From Pannonibacter sp. XCT-53 (lineage in GTDB: Bacteria; Pseudomonadota; Alphaproteobacteria; Rhizobiales; Stappiaceae): a DNA stretch of 64,000 nucleotides. The first letter of the stretch is position 1, and each line of letters starts with the position of its first letter. The DNA lies in the NCBI RefSeq assembly GCF_009915765.1, contig NZ_JAABLQ010000003.1, forward strand, positions 124,001 through 188,000, read 5' to 3'. This document shows positions 32,223-41,687 of this stretch, piece by piece. The notes beneath the pieces were generated by a model that saw nothing but the letters and a program-made list of their open reading frames with translations, was not told the DNA's origin and made no database searches. Both the position numbers and the translations under genes were made by a program.

Positions 32223-33671
32223 ATGCCGATGTCCCTCGCCGATTTCCGTGATCACCTGGCCGCAAACCCGTCGCTCGTTGACACGTTGCGCGCGGGCCTG
32301 ATCGGCGAAGGCATGATGATCGAAGGGGCTTTCGGCCCGCGCAAGCTTGTCTATGCGGATTACACCGCCTCCGGCCGGGCCCTGCGGCAGGTGGAGGAGT
32401 TCATCCTCGCCGAGGTGCTGCCCTACTACGCCAACAGCCACACGGAAGCGTCCTGGTGCGGTGCGCGCATGACGCAGCTGCGGCGCGAGGCGCGGGCGCT
32501 GATCGCCGAGGTTACGGGCGCGGGCGAGGACTGCACCGTCATCTTCACCGGCTCGGGCGCGACGGCGGCAATCAACCGGGCGGCCAACCTGTTCGGCGTC
32601 GCGGGCCTTCATGGCACGACAGGTGACGACCGGGCGGCGGTCCTGATCGGCCCCTACGAGCATCATTCCAACATCCTGCCCTGGCGCGAGAGCGGTGCCG
32701 AGGTGATCGAGATCGCCGAGGCGGCCGAGGGCGGCCCCGACATGGCGCAGCTTCAGGCCGAGCTGATCCGTCTGGCCGGCCGCCCCCTCGTCATCGGCGC
32801 CTTCTCCGCCGCCTCCAATGTCACCGGTCTCCTGACCGATGTGGACGCAGTGACGCGGCTGCTCAAGGCACACGGGGCGCTGGCGCTGTGGGACTATGCC
32901 GGCGGCGGCCCCTATCTGCCGATCCGCATGAACTCCGGCAGCGACTGCGCCAGGGATGCAATCGTCGTCTCGCCGCACAAGTTCCCCGGCGGACCGGGGG
33001 CCTCGGGCGTCCTGATCATCCGCAATTCGGCCGTCCGGGCGGTGAAGCCGACCTGGCCGGGCGGCGGCACCGTTGCCTTCGTCTCGCCCTGGGCGCATGA
33101 CTATTCCGCCTCGCTGGCGGCCCGTGAGGAAGCCGGCACGCCGAATGTCGTCGGCGACATCCGCGCCGGCCTTGCCTTCCTGATCAAGGATACGGTCGGC
33201 GAGGACTTCATCCTCTCCCGGGACAAGGCCCTTGCCCGGATGGCCTTCGCGGCCTGGGCCGGACACCCGAGCCTGAAGATCCTCGCGGGCGACAGGCAGG
33301 ACCGGCTGCCGATCTTCGCCTTCCAGATCGAGGACGCGGCCGGCAACCGGGTGCATCCGCAGCTGTTCACGCGGATGCTGTCGGATTTCCACGGCATCCA
33401 GGCACGTGGCGGCTGCGCCTGTGCAGGCCCCTACGCGCACCGGCTGCTCGGCATCGACCAGACGCGCTCGGAAGAGCTTCGCGCCTCGATCCAGGCGGGC
33501 GAGGAGATGGAGAAGCCGGGCTGGACACGGCTCAACTTCAGCTACCTGATGGATGACGCCACCGCGCGCTTCATTCATGAGAGCGTGGCGCAGCTCGCCC
33601 GCGACGGCCAGGAACTGGCCAAGCTCTATGTCGGCGATCCGCGCACCGCGCGGTTCCGCAAGGCTGGCTGA
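32223..33671 (+). CDS. Class V PLP-dependent aminotransferase/cysteine desulfurase-like enzyme
   Basis: 482 residues, longer than SufS (about 400). The PLP lysine is Lys253 in IVVSPHKFPGGPG. Other SufS-like marks are LVYADYTASGRALRQVE, YYANSHTEAS, FTGSGATAAINR, PYEHHSNILPWRE, and IQARGGCACAGPYAHRLLG with Cys in the loop where desulfurases keep the active cysteine. It may mobilise sulfur from cysteine or a related amino acid in the cytoplasm. It is monocistronic and divergent from the Lrp regulator, which points to regulated catabolism rather than Fe-S assembly; no suf or isc genes are near. Confidence 0.82.
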   Translation: MPMSLADFRDHLAANPSLVDTLRAGLIGEGMMIEGAFGPRKLVYADYTASGRALRQVEEFILAEVLPYYANSHTEASWCGARMTQLRREARALIAEVTGAGEDCTVIFTGSGATAAINRAANLFGVAGLHGTTGDDRAAVLIGPYEHHSNILPWRESGAEVIEIAEAAEGGPDMAQLQAELIRLAGRPLVIGAFSAASNVTGLLTDVDAVTRLLKAHGALALWDYAGGGPYLPIRMNSGSDCARDAIVVSPHKFPGGPGASGVLIIRNSAVRAVKPTWPGGGTVAFVSPWAHDYSASLAAREEAGTPNVVGDIRAGLAFLIKDTVGEDFILSRDKALARMAFAAWAGHPSLKILAGDRQDRLPIFAFQIEDAAGNRVHPQLFTRMLSDFHGIQARGGCACAGPYAHRLLGIDQTRSEELRASIQAGEEMEKPGWTRLNFSYLMDDATARFIHESVAQLARDGQELAKLYVGDPRTARFRKAG

Positions 33672-33756
33672 GCCCTCGCATATCGGGTGGCTCAACCGGG
33701 GCAGGGCGGGGTAAGGTCGGCCAACATTCCGAACCTGACCCTGCCGAGTGCTCCAG

Positions 33757-34716
33757 ATGGCCAATGCCTCCCAGTCCGACCTGTTTGCCGCCCCTGATCT
33801 GGCGACCGCCCGCGCCAATGCGGTCGGCGCCGAGCTGATCCCCGCCATCGCCACCGGCGAGGATGCGGCGCGGGACTATCAGGTCGTGCGCGAGACGCTG
33901 GAGCGCATCACCGAGACCTGGCGCGACCAGCCGCAGCTCGATGATCTGGCACGGCAGGTGGGCCTGCAGCCCATCCAGCTGCAGCGCGTGTTCTCGCGCT
34001 GGGCCGGGCTGACACCGAAGCAGTTCGTCCAGGCGATCACGCTCGACCACGCCCGCGCGCTCCTGCGCGATGCGGCCAGCATCCTCGACACGTCCTACGA
34101 GGTTGGCCTGTCCGGACCCGCCCGGCTGCACGACCTGTTCGTGACGCATGAGGCGATGACACCGGGCGACTACCGCGGCCGCGGTGCCGGCGTCACCATC
34201 CGCTACGGCTTCCACCCCTGCCCCTTTGGCCAGGTGCTGCTGATGATCACCGAGCGGGGACTGGCAGGCCTTGCCTTTGCCGATCCGGGCGAGGAAACGT
34301 CAGCCTTCGAGGACATGAGCAGCCGCTGGCCGGCCGCCAGTTTCGTCGCCGACCAGGAGGCAACGCTGCCCTATGCCGTGCGGGTGTTTGATCCCTCGGC
34401 CTGGGCGTCCGACACGCCGCTCAACGTCGTCTTCATCGGCACCGATTTCGAGATCCGGGTGTGGCAGACGCTGCTGAAGATCCCGATGGGCCGGGCCACC
34501 ACCTATTCCGACATCGCCCGCAGCCTCGGCAAGCCCAGCGCGGCGCGGGCGGTGGGCACGGCGGTCGGGCGCAACCCGATCTCCTTCGTCGTGCCCTGCC
34601 ACCGGGTTCTCGGCCGCACCGGCGGCCTCTGCGGCTACCACTGGGGCCTGACCCGCAAGCGCGCGATCCTCGGCTGGGAAGCCGGACTGACGGGGCCGGT
34701 GCTGCAGATGGGCTGA
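33757..34716 (+). CDS. Ada-like protein: AraC-type HTH plus O6-methylguanine-DNA methyltransferase
   Basis: 319 residues from ATG 33757; an in-frame GTG at 33748 is possible. An AraC-type DNA-binding domain (about 45-140, with LDDLARQVGLQPIQLQRVFSRWAGLTPKQF) is followed by the methyltransferase ribonuclease-like and catalytic domains (about 150-315). The acceptor cysteine is in FVVPCHRVLGRTGG, and GRATTYSDIARSLGKP precedes it. The N-terminal zinc/methylphosphotriester domain of Ada is absent, so it can repair O6-alkylguanine but cannot sense phosphotriesters in the Ada way. It is convergent with polA (18-bp gap). Confidence 0.92.
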   Translation: MANASQSDLFAAPDLATARANAVGAELIPAIATGEDAARDYQVVRETLERITETWRDQPQLDDLARQVGLQPIQLQRVFSRWAGLTPKQFVQAITLDHARALLRDAASILDTSYEVGLSGPARLHDLFVTHEAMTPGDYRGRGAGVTIRYGFHPCPFGQVLLMITERGLAGLAFADPGEETSAFEDMSSRWPAASFVADQEATLPYAVRVFDPSAWASDTPLNVVFIGTDFEIRVWQTLLKIPMGRATTYSDIARSLGKPSAARAVGTAVGRNPISFVVPCHRVLGRTGGLCGYHWGLTRKRAILGWEAGLTGPVLQMG

Positions 34717-34734
34717 GCACAGGCCCCGGTCGGT

Positions 34735-37725
34735 TCAGTGTGCTTCGTCCCAGGTGTCGGCCGCGCGGGCATCGACCTGCAGCGGTACCGTGAGGCGGAG
34801 GGAGGGCTCGCAGGCCGTCTCCATGACCTGACGGATGACGGGGATGGCGCGGTCGACGCCGTCCTCCGCCACCTCGAAGATCAGCTCGTCATGGACCTGC
34901 AGCAGCATCTCTGCCGTGGATCCGGCCGCGGCGAGCGCGCCCTCCATCCGCACCATCGCCCGGCGAAGGATATCGGCCGCCGATCCCTGGATCGGTGCGT
35001 TGATCGCCGCGCGCTCGAAGAAGGCGCGCATGGACGGGTTGGACGTGTTCACGTCCGGATAATGCGCCTTGCGGCCGAAGATGGTGGTGACATAGCCCTT
35101 GTCGTGCACCTCCCGCTTCACCGCTTCCATGTAGTCGCGGATGCCGGGGAAGCGCTGGAAATACATCTTGATGTAGTCGCCCGCCTCGCCGCGCGAAATG
35201 CCGAGCTGGGCAGCAAGACCAAAGGCCGAGATGCCATAGATGATGCCGAAGTTGATGGCCTTGGCGCGGCGGCGGACCATCGGATCCATGTCCTTCACCG
35301 GCACGCCGAACATCTCGCTTGCGGTCATGGCGTGGATGTCGAGACCATCCGCAAATGCCTTCTTCAGCTGCGGAATGTCGGCGATATGCGCCAGCACGCG
35401 CAACTCGATCTGGCTGTAGTCGGCCGAGATCAGCTTGCGGCCCTTGTCGGCCACAAACGCCTTGCGGATCTTGCGGCCGGCTTCAGTGCGGACCGGAATG
35501 TTCTGCAGGTTCGGTTCCGACGAGGACAGCCGGCCCGTGGTCGTCGCGGCCAGCGAATAGGAGGTATGGACCCGCCGGGTCTCCGGGTTGATGAAGCCGG
35601 GCAGCGCATCGGTATAGGTGGACTTCAGCTTGGCCAGCTGACGCCACTCGACGATCCTGACCGGCAGCTCGTGTCCTTCCGCTGCCAGATCGTCGAGCAC
35701 GGAGACCGAGGTGGACCAGGCTCCGGTCTTCGTCTTCTTGCCGCCGGGCAGGCCCATCTTGCCGAACAGGATGTCGCCCAGCTGCTTCGGCGAGCCGATG
35801 TTGAAGGTCTCGCCGGCCAGTGCGTAGATATCCGCCTCGACGGCCGCCATGCCTTGCGCGAAATCGCCCGAGAGGCGCGACAGCATCTGCCGGTCGATGG
35901 AAATGCCGCGCCGCTCCATGCGGGCCAGCACCGGAACCATCGGCCGCTCCAGCGTCTCGTAAACCGTGGTCATGGCCTCAGATGCCAGACGCGGCTTCAG
36001 CACGCGCCAGAGCCGAAGGGTCACGTCCGCATCTTCGGCGGCATAGGCCGTCGCCTTGTCGATCGCCACCTTGTCGAAGGTGATCATCGACTTGCCCGAG
36101 CCGGCCACGTCCTTGAAGGAAATCGGCGCGTGCCCGAGCCAGCGCTCCGACAGCTCGTCCATGCCGTTGCCGCCCTTGCCCGCGTCCAGCGCGTAGGACA
36201 GCAGCATGGTGTCGTCGAGCGGGCCGATGGCAACGCCGTAGCGCAGCATCAGGAGATAGTCATACTTGAGGTTCTGGCCGATCTTGAGGACGCCCGCGTC
36301 CTCCAGCAGCGGCTTGAGGACGTCTAGCGCCTCGCGCAGCGGGATCTGGCCGGGAACCAGACCGCCGCCGCCAAGCAGGTCGCCTTCGCCGTCGACATGG
36401 CCAAGCGGCACGTAGCAGGCCCGGCCGGGCCGTGTTGCCAGCGACACGCCGACGAGGTTCGCCTGCATGGCATCCAGCGAGGTGGTTTCCGTGTCGAAGG
36501 CAACGAGGCCAGCTTCGGTCGCCTCGGCGACCCAGGCCTTCAGCCGGTCGAGGTCACGCACGGTCTCATAGGCTGCGTGGTCGATCTTGAGGCTGCGGGC
36601 TTCGTCCTGCCGCGCTTCCGCGAGCGCGCGGGCCGTCATCAATCCGGCAGGAACGTCGGCCGCGACGGCTGCCGAACGCGGGCTTGCCGAGGCGTCCGGG
36701 AGATCGACGGATGCTGCGGCGTCGCCGCGTTCCATCTGGCGGCCCTTTGCATCAGGTGTGTGCCAGCCGGCGATCTCGAACTCGGACGGCTCGATATTGG
36801 CAACCTCGGCCCCGGTCGCATCGGCGACACGGCGGGTGAGGGTGGTGAACTGCATCGCCTTGAGGAACCCGACAGCCTGGGGCCCGTTCACCGGCTCCAC
36901 GGCCAGGTCCGTCACGGGGATCAGGACCGGGACATCGGTCTTCAGCGTCACCAGCTGTTTGGAAATGCGGGCCTGTTCGGCGAATTCGATCAGGTTTTCG
37001 CGGCGCTTGGTCTGCTTGATGGTGTGCGCGTTGGCCAGCAGCGTTTCCAGATCGCCGAACTCGAGAATGAGCTGCGCCGCCGTCTTGAGCCCGATGCCGG
37101 GCACACCCGGCACATTGTCGACGCTGTCGCCGGCCAGCGACTGGACTTCGATCACCTTGTCCGGACCGACGCCGAATTTCTCGAACACCTCCGGTTCGCC
37201 GATGATCTTGTTCTTCATCGTGTCGATCATGCCGACGCGGGGACCGATCAGCTGCATCAGGTCCTTGTCGCCGGAGACGATGGTGACGCGCGCGCCCATC
37301 TCCGCCGCCTGGCGGGCATAGGTGGCGATCAGGTCGTCGGCTTCAAAGCCTTCCTGCTCGATGCAGGCCACGTTGAAGGCGCGGGTGGCGGTTCGGATCA
37401 GGCCGAACTGCGGGATCAGATCTTCCGGCGGTTCGGGGCGCTGGGCCTTGTAGGCGGGGTAAATGTCACTCCGGAACGTCTTGGACGAATGGTCGAAGAT
37501 GACCGCAAAATGGGTCGGCTCGTCGCCCTTTTCCGGCGTCAGGCCTTCGGTCAGGAGCTTCCACAGCATGTTGCAGAAGCCGGAGACCGCGCCGACCGGC
37601 AGCCCGTCCGACTTGCGCGTCAGCGGCGGCAGCGCGTGATAGGCGCGGAAAATGAAGGTGGAACCGTCGACCAGAATGAGGTGGTCGTCAGCGGTGAGCG
37701 CGGGGGGGGAAGCATCGTTCGACAT
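34735..37725 (-). CDS. polA: DNA polymerase I
   Basis: 996 residues starting MSNDASPPALTADDHLILVDGS; an in-frame ATG four codons upstream (37737) lies in a tandem-repeat region. The 5' nuclease domain (about 15-305) has DGSTFIFRAYHA and ADDLIATYARQAAEMG. The 3'-5' exonuclease (about 380-590) has an intact FDTETTSLD and YAAEDADVT. The polymerase (about 600-996) has motif A ADYSQIELRVLAHIA, motif B RRRAKAINFGIIYG, and motif C QVHDELIFEV. It fills repair and Okazaki gaps. The linker at 305-370 is longer than in E. coli. Confidence 0.98.
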   Translation of the reverse strand: MSNDASPPALTADDHLILVDGSTFIFRAYHALPPLTRKSDGLPVGAVSGFCNMLWKLLTEGLTPEKGDEPTHFAVIFDHSSKTFRSDIYPAYKAQRPEPPEDLIPQFGLIRTATRAFNVACIEQEGFEADDLIATYARQAAEMGARVTIVSGDKDLMQLIGPRVGMIDTMKNKIIGEPEVFEKFGVGPDKVIEVQSLAGDSVDNVPGVPGIGLKTAAQLILEFGDLETLLANAHTIKQTKRRENLIEFAEQARISKQLVTLKTDVPVLIPVTDLAVEPVNGPQAVGFLKAMQFTTLTRRVADATGAEVANIEPSEFEIAGWHTPDAKGRQMERGDAAASVDLPDASASPRSAAVAADVPAGLMTARALAEARQDEARSLKIDHAAYETVRDLDRLKAWVAEATEAGLVAFDTETTSLDAMQANLVGVSLATRPGRACYVPLGHVDGEGDLLGGGGLVPGQIPLREALDVLKPLLEDAGVLKIGQNLKYDYLLMLRYGVAIGPLDDTMLLSYALDAGKGGNGMDELSERWLGHAPISFKDVAGSGKSMITFDKVAIDKATAYAAEDADVTLRLWRVLKPRLASEAMTTVYETLERPMVPVLARMERRGISIDRQMLSRLSGDFAQGMAAVEADIYALAGETFNIGSPKQLGDILFGKMGLPGGKKTKTGAWSTSVSVLDDLAAEGHELPVRIVEWRQLAKLKSTYTDALPGFINPETRRVHTSYSLAATTTGRLSSSEPNLQNIPVRTEAGRKIRKAFVADKGRKLISADYSQIELRVLAHIADIPQLKKAFADGLDIHAMTASEMFGVPVKDMDPMVRRRAKAINFGIIYGISAFGLAAQLGISRGEAGDYIKMYFQRFPGIRDYMEAVKREVHDKGYVTTIFGRKAHYPDVNTSNPSMRAFFERAAINAPIQGSAADILRRAMVRMEGALAAAGSTAEMLLQVHDELIFEVAEDGVDRAIPVIRQVMETACEPSLRLTVPLQVDARAADTWDEAH

Positions 37726-37737
37726 GGCGCGGATCAT

Positions 37738-37905
37738 GCCCGCTTGGCCCGGAGGAAGAAAGACCGAATTGCGCGGGCATGGGGGCGCGGATCAGGCCCG
37801 CTTGGCCCAAGGCACGAAAGACCGAATTGCGCGGGCATGGGGGCGCGGATCAGGCCCGCTTGGCCCAAGGCACGAAAGACCGGATGCGCCGGGTCAGGGG
37901 ACAAG
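37738..37905. repeat. 58-bp tandem repeat between the acyltransferase and polA
   Basis: Units start at 37738, 37796 and 37854, each opening GCCCGCTTGGCCC. Units 1 and 2 are full 58 bp and nearly identical (differences in the second decamer); unit 3 degenerates after about 30 bp and runs over the acyltransferase stop codon at 37894. The bases just left of unit 1 (37721-37737), which hold both polA start codons, resemble a unit end, so the array appears to have grown from the polA 5' region. It contains no ORF of its own and no obvious promoter. Confidence 0.85.
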
Positions 37906-38922
37906 GCGCGCCCAGGCGGGCCGCTCGAACAGGAACCGGCCGAGGCCGGTGCGCTCGACCAGCAGGAAAAGGATCACCGGTCCGGTCACGGCGGCAATCG
38001 TGACCAGCAGCGACAGCGTGCCGGTGTCGAACAGGCCAAGCTTCGGCAACAGCACCCGTGACGCCGCCATCGGGAAGAAGAAGGCCAGATAGATCACGAT
38101 CGAATGCGCGCCGACCCAGGCAAGGGCAGCGGCCCGGCCGGAGGCCGCCAGCAGGCTGGACACCAGCACGATGGCGCCGCCCCCGGCAAGGCCGAGCAGC
38201 AGCGACAGGCCCGGCGCCTCGTGCAGCCCCGCCAGCACCGCCGCGCCGTTGAGCCCGGCCCAGAGCAGGATGCCGGCCAGCGACAGGCCGACGTGGCGCA
38301 CCGCCAGATCGGCCAGCGCGAAGAGCCGCGGCGCCAGGATGTAGCCCGCGAAGAAATAGACGAAGCGCTCGCAAAAATAGTCGACGACATGGACGCCGGT
38401 CTCGACCGGGGCGATCTGCAGGAGCGCCGCGACGGCCAGTGTCAGCTGCCAGGGCACCCGCGCGTCATGCAGAAGCCGGGTCACGACGAAGAAGATGGCG
38501 AGGAGATAGATGAACCAGAGCGTGCCGAAGGGCTGGACGAGGGCGACGACAAAGCCGGCCAGCGTCGCCGCCGCTCCCTGTTCGGCGATGAAGACCGGGG
38601 CCTTCACGGCATACTGGATCGCCAGCCAGAGCAGATAGAAATAGAGATAGTGCAGGACCTTGCGGTCCAGATAGAGCCGCCAGTCCCGGTCCAGAACCTG
38701 GGCGACGAACAGACCGGAAATGAGGAAAAAGTCCGGCATGCGGAACGGCGCGGCGAACTGCACCAGCGGGTTCATCCAGCCGGTCTCGCCCTCGGCCGCC
38801 TCGACCCCGAGCACGGCGTGCATCATCACGACCAGGATGATGCAGATGCCCTTGGCGTGGTCGACCCAGGCGATCCGGTCCGGGACCGGCCTATCAGGAC
38901 CATGTGTTGCAGGGATGATCAT
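37894..38922 (-). CDS. Acyltransferase-3 family integral membrane protein
   Basis: 342 residues with about ten hydrophobic helices. The start region RIAWVDHAKGICIILVVMMHAV carries the family histidine in helix 1, and FRMPDFFLISGLFVA follows in helix 2. The final gene-proximal part is RTGLGRFLFERPAWARL. These enzymes transfer acetyl or succinyl groups to surface polysaccharides; the substrate is unknown. It ends inside the third copy of the 58-bp repeat and lies upstream of polA on the same strand, 168 bp apart. Confidence 0.88.
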   Translation of the reverse strand: MIIPATHGPDRPVPDRIAWVDHAKGICIILVVMMHAVLGVEAAEGETGWMNPLVQFAAPFRMPDFFLISGLFVAQVLDRDWRLYLDRKVLHYLYFYLLWLAIQYAVKAPVFIAEQGAAATLAGFVVALVQPFGTLWFIYLLAIFFVVTRLLHDARVPWQLTLAVAALLQIAPVETGVHVVDYFCERFVYFFAGYILAPRLFALADLAVRHVGLSLAGILLWAGLNGAAVLAGLHEAPGLSLLLGLAGGGAIVLVSSLLAASGRAAALAWVGAHSIVIYLAFFFPMAASRVLLPKLGLFDTGTLSLLVTIAAVTGPVILFLLVERTGLGRFLFERPAWARLVP

Positions 38923-39026
38923 GCGCGCAACCTAACGCGAGCCTGTCGGCCTGTCTGTCGCCAGCTGCCGCGGGGCCGATCAAAACAGGCGCGCGCGGAT
39001 CACAAGCCGGTGATCGACAGGCCCCG

Positions 39027-39539
39027 TCACGGCTGCGGGCCGTCGGGGCGCCAGGGGCTGTCGAGCGCCGGCCGCGCCGGCTGGCCGGCGGGTGCGTCGC
39101 CCGCCGGGCCCGGGCTCCGCTGCCACTCGTCCTGGTCGAGATCGACCACGGTGGGCCCGCTGCGGCCGGCCCGACGTGCGGCGATGATCGTCGCGCGGCT
39201 GGCCATCCGGCGCACCAGCAGGTCGCGCAGCGGCGGGATCAGCAGCAGCAGACCGACGGTATCGGTGATGAACCCGGGCAGGAGCAGCAGGATGCTGCCG
39301 GTCACCAGGAGCACCCCATGCAGCATTTCCGCGCCCGGAACGCGGCCGGCGTCCAGCTCCGCCTGCATGCGCCGGACCAGGGACAGGCCCTGATGGCGCA
39401 GCATCGCCGTGCCGGCAATCGCGGTGGCGACCGTCAGCAGGATGGTCGGCAGGACGCCGATGGCGCCGCCGACCCAGATGAAGACGGCAATTTCCGAAAG
39501 CGGAAGCAGGATCAAACCTGCGAGAACGAGAAAGGCCAC
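39027..39539 (-). CDS. fxsA: FxsA family membrane protein
   Basis: 170 residues. FxsA features are the opening LLPLSEIAVFIWVGGAIG, the second helix ILLTVATAIAGTAMLRHQGL, the helix LLVTGSILLLLPGFITDTVGLLLLIPPLRDLL, and a hydrophilic C-terminal tail rich in Pro, Asp and Arg. FxsA is an inner-membrane protein of unclear role (named for relief of phage T7 exclusion by F). Divergent from the TIM44-like gene, a conserved alphaproteobacterial arrangement. Confidence 0.92.
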   Translation of the reverse strand: MAFLVLAGLILLPLSEIAVFIWVGGAIGVLPTILLTVATAIAGTAMLRHQGLSLVRRMQAELDAGRVPGAEMLHGVLLVTGSILLLLPGFITDTVGLLLLIPPLRDLLVRRMASRATIIAARRAGRSGPTVVDLDQDEWQRSPGPAGDAPAGQPARPALDSPWRPDGPQP

Positions 39540-39552
39540 GGATTACCCGACG

Positions 39553-39580
39553 TTGACTGTTGGCTAACCCGCACAAGATA
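39553..39580 (+). promoter_or_regulatory. Possible promoter in the fxsA/timA divergent region
   Basis: TTGACT (39553-39558), 16 bp, AAGATA (39575-39580). The -35 is good and the -10 weak. It points to the TIM44-like gene 174 bp downstream. The rest of the 214-bp gap shows no other structure. Confidence 0.3.
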
Positions 39581-39753
39581 GGGTGGCCGGGACGCGATTG
39601 CGAGCATCTCGCCGGGGCGGCCCAACAATGGTCTTGCTCTTGGCACTGGATGCTGGTTCAAGAGCCCCTACATTTAGAGGAACCCTGCCGGTGCGCCGGA
39701 CACGCCGGAGCGCGTCGGAGCATGAGGCAGGGGATCAACAGCCGGTAGCAACC

Positions 39754-40467
39754 ATGAGCGACGTTCTGGACATCTACAACATCATCCTCCTGGCACTGGC
39801 TGTCTTCGTCTTCTTCAAGCTCCGTTCGGTGCTGGGCAAGCGGACAGGCAACGAACGGCCGCCGTTCGATCCCTACTCCAAGCCGGCCCCCGACCAGCGC
39901 CAGCAGCAACAGCAGCGTGACAACGTCATCCCGCTGCCGGGCGCGGCGACGCCGGAGGCCAGCCAGGCCGAGACCGGCGAAGTGGTACTCGACAAGGTCG
40001 CGCCGACGGGCACGGCTCTCAATGCAGCCCTGCGCCAGATCCTGTCTGCGGACCGCAGCTTCGAGCCGGAGCAGTTCCTGCAGGGCGCGCGTGGCGCCTA
40101 CGAGATGATCGTCACCGCCTTTGCCGAGGGTGACCGCAAGACGCTGAAGCAGCTCCTGTCGAAGGACGTGTTCGACGGCTTCGTCACCGCGATCAACGAG
40201 CGCGAGGCCCGCGGCGAGGTGATCGAATCCACCTTCGTCGGCATCAACAAGGCCGAGATCGTCGAAGCGGCACTGAAGGGCACAACCGCGCAGGTGACCG
40301 TGCGGCTGCAGAGCGAGCTGATTTCCGCGACCCGCGACCGCGATGGTCATGTCATCGACGGTGATCCGGCCAAGGTCAGCGAAGTCATCGACATCTGGAC
40401 CTTTGCCCGCGAAACCAACACGCGCGATCCGAACTGGAAGCTGGTGGCGACCGAATCGGCGGAATGA
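39754..40467 (+). CDS. TIM44-like (TimA) membrane-associated protein
   Basis: 237 residues: a short N-terminal membrane anchor (about 6-24, IYNIILLALAVFVFFKLRSVLGK), the alphaproteobacterial TimA opening RTGNERPPFDPY, a Gln-rich linker (QQQQQ), and a C-terminal TIM44 domain (about 85-235, with FLQGARGAYEMIVTAFAEGD and DGFVTAINEREARG). It is the bacterial relative of mitochondrial Tim44 and acts at the inner membrane; its partners are not settled. Its stop overlaps the mltA start (ATGA). Standard neighbour set timA-mltA-smr-HTH. Confidence 0.94.
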   Translation: MSDVLDIYNIILLALAVFVFFKLRSVLGKRTGNERPPFDPYSKPAPDQRQQQQQRDNVIPLPGAATPEASQAETGEVVLDKVAPTGTALNAALRQILSADRSFEPEQFLQGARGAYEMIVTAFAEGDRKTLKQLLSKDVFDGFVTAINEREARGEVIESTFVGINKAEIVEAALKGTTAQVTVRLQSELISATRDRDGHVIDGDPAKVSEVIDIWTFARETNTRDPNWKLVATESAE

Positions 40468-41687
40468 CGCCGCTCGCCCTGCGCCTCGGCGCCCTGTTCA
40501 TCCTTCTGACCGCCGCCCTGGGCCACGCTCCGGGCGGCGCATTTGCGAAGCCGGGGAAGGCAGCACCCGTGTCCGACGAGCTGACATCACGCCTTGCTGC
40601 CATCGCCTTTTCCGACATTCCGGGCTGGACCCGGGACGACCATGCGGCTGCCCTCGCGGCCTTCCGGCGCCTCTGCGACCTGCGTGACGACGCCCAGCCG
40701 GGGGCACCCGCGACCGGTGCGCTGCAGGCAACATTGCTGGCCGAGCTGAAGCGCATCTGCGACCGGGCTCCGGCACCGGGCTCCTCCGCCGCCACCGCCC
40801 GGGCCTTCTTCGAGGACGCCTTCGTTCCGGCCCGGATCGCGGCGGAAGGCTTCGTCACCGGCTATTACGAACCGGAAGTCGCCGGCTCGCGGACGCGGAC
40901 AGCACCCCATGCGACGCCGCTCTACCGGGCCCCCGAAGGATTGACGCTGGTGACCGACCGGAACCGTCCGGCGGGCTGGCCCGACGGGGTGACGCATGGC
41001 GTCCTGCGCCAGGGACGGCTGCAGGTCCTGCCCGACCGGCCGGCGATCATGACGGGTGCGCTGGCGGGTCAGGATCTGGAACTGATCTGGCTGAAGAGCC
41101 CGGTTGACGCGTTCTTCGTCCATGTCCAGGGCTCTGCCCGCGTGCGGCTGGATGACGGATCGGTGCTTCGGGTCGGCTATGCCGGCAAGACCGGCCATCC
41201 CTACACGGCCATTGGCCGGGTGCTGGTGCAGGCCGGCGAGGGCACGCCGGAAGACTTCACGATGACCGGGCTCCGGGCCTGGCTGGCGCGCAACCCGGAT
41301 CGCATGGACTGGCTGTTCGCCCACAACCGCTCCTTCATCTTCTTCCGGATCCTCGAGGACATCGACCCGTCCGAGGGGCCGATCGGAGCGGCGGGTGTGC
41401 CGCTGGTGGCCGGACGCAGCATCGCCATGGACCGGACGCTGCACACGTACGGCATGCCCGTCTTCGTCGATGCCGATCTTGCCGGATCCGGACTTGCCGA
41501 TCCGCGCTGGCAACGGCTGATGATTGCCGACGATACCGGCACCGCCATCCGCGGTCCGGCGCGGGGTGACCTGTTCATCGGCTCCGGCGAGGCGGCAGGC
41601 GCAATCGCGGGGGCCGTGCGGCATCCGGCCGACATGGTGCTGCTGTGGCCGCGACGGCTGGCGCACCTCATGGGGCGAGGCTCGTGA
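40464..41687 (+). CDS. mltA: Membrane-bound lytic murein transglycosylase A
   Basis: 407 residues with a signal peptide (about 1-27) and no lipobox. The MltA domain (about 120-280) has FVTGYYEPEVAGSRTRT, LVTDRNRPAGWPDGVTHGVL, DAFFVHVQGSARVRLDDGS and VGYAGKTGHPYTAIGRVLV. The 3D domain at the C-terminus has ATGs of the sort AMDRTLHTYGMPVFVDAD and DDTGTAIRGPARGDLFIGSGEAAG with its catalytic Asp. It cleaves peptidoglycan in the periplasm. Overlaps timA and smr by 4 bp each. Confidence 0.95.
   Translation: MTPLALRLGALFILLTAALGHAPGGAFAKPGKAAPVSDELTSRLAAIAFSDIPGWTRDDHAAALAAFRRLCDLRDDAQPGAPATGALQATLLAELKRICDRAPAPGSSAATARAFFEDAFVPARIAAEGFVTGYYEPEVAGSRTRTAPHATPLYRAPEGLTLVTDRNRPAGWPDGVTHGVLRQGRLQVLPDRPAIMTGALAGQDLELIWLKSPVDAFFVHVQGSARVRLDDGSVLRVGYAGKTGHPYTAIGRVLVQAGEGTPEDFTMTGLRAWLARNPDRMDWLFAHNRSFIFFRILEDIDPSEGPIGAAGVPLVAGRSIAMDRTLHTYGMPVFVDADLAGSGLADPRWQRLMIADDTGTAIRGPARGDLFIGSGEAAGAIAGAVRHPADMVLLWPRRLAHLMGRGS

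Noticed and set aside
37738..37905. Possible CRISPR array
   Set aside because: Units are directly adjacent with no unique spacers and only about 2.5 copies; it is an ordinary tandem duplication.
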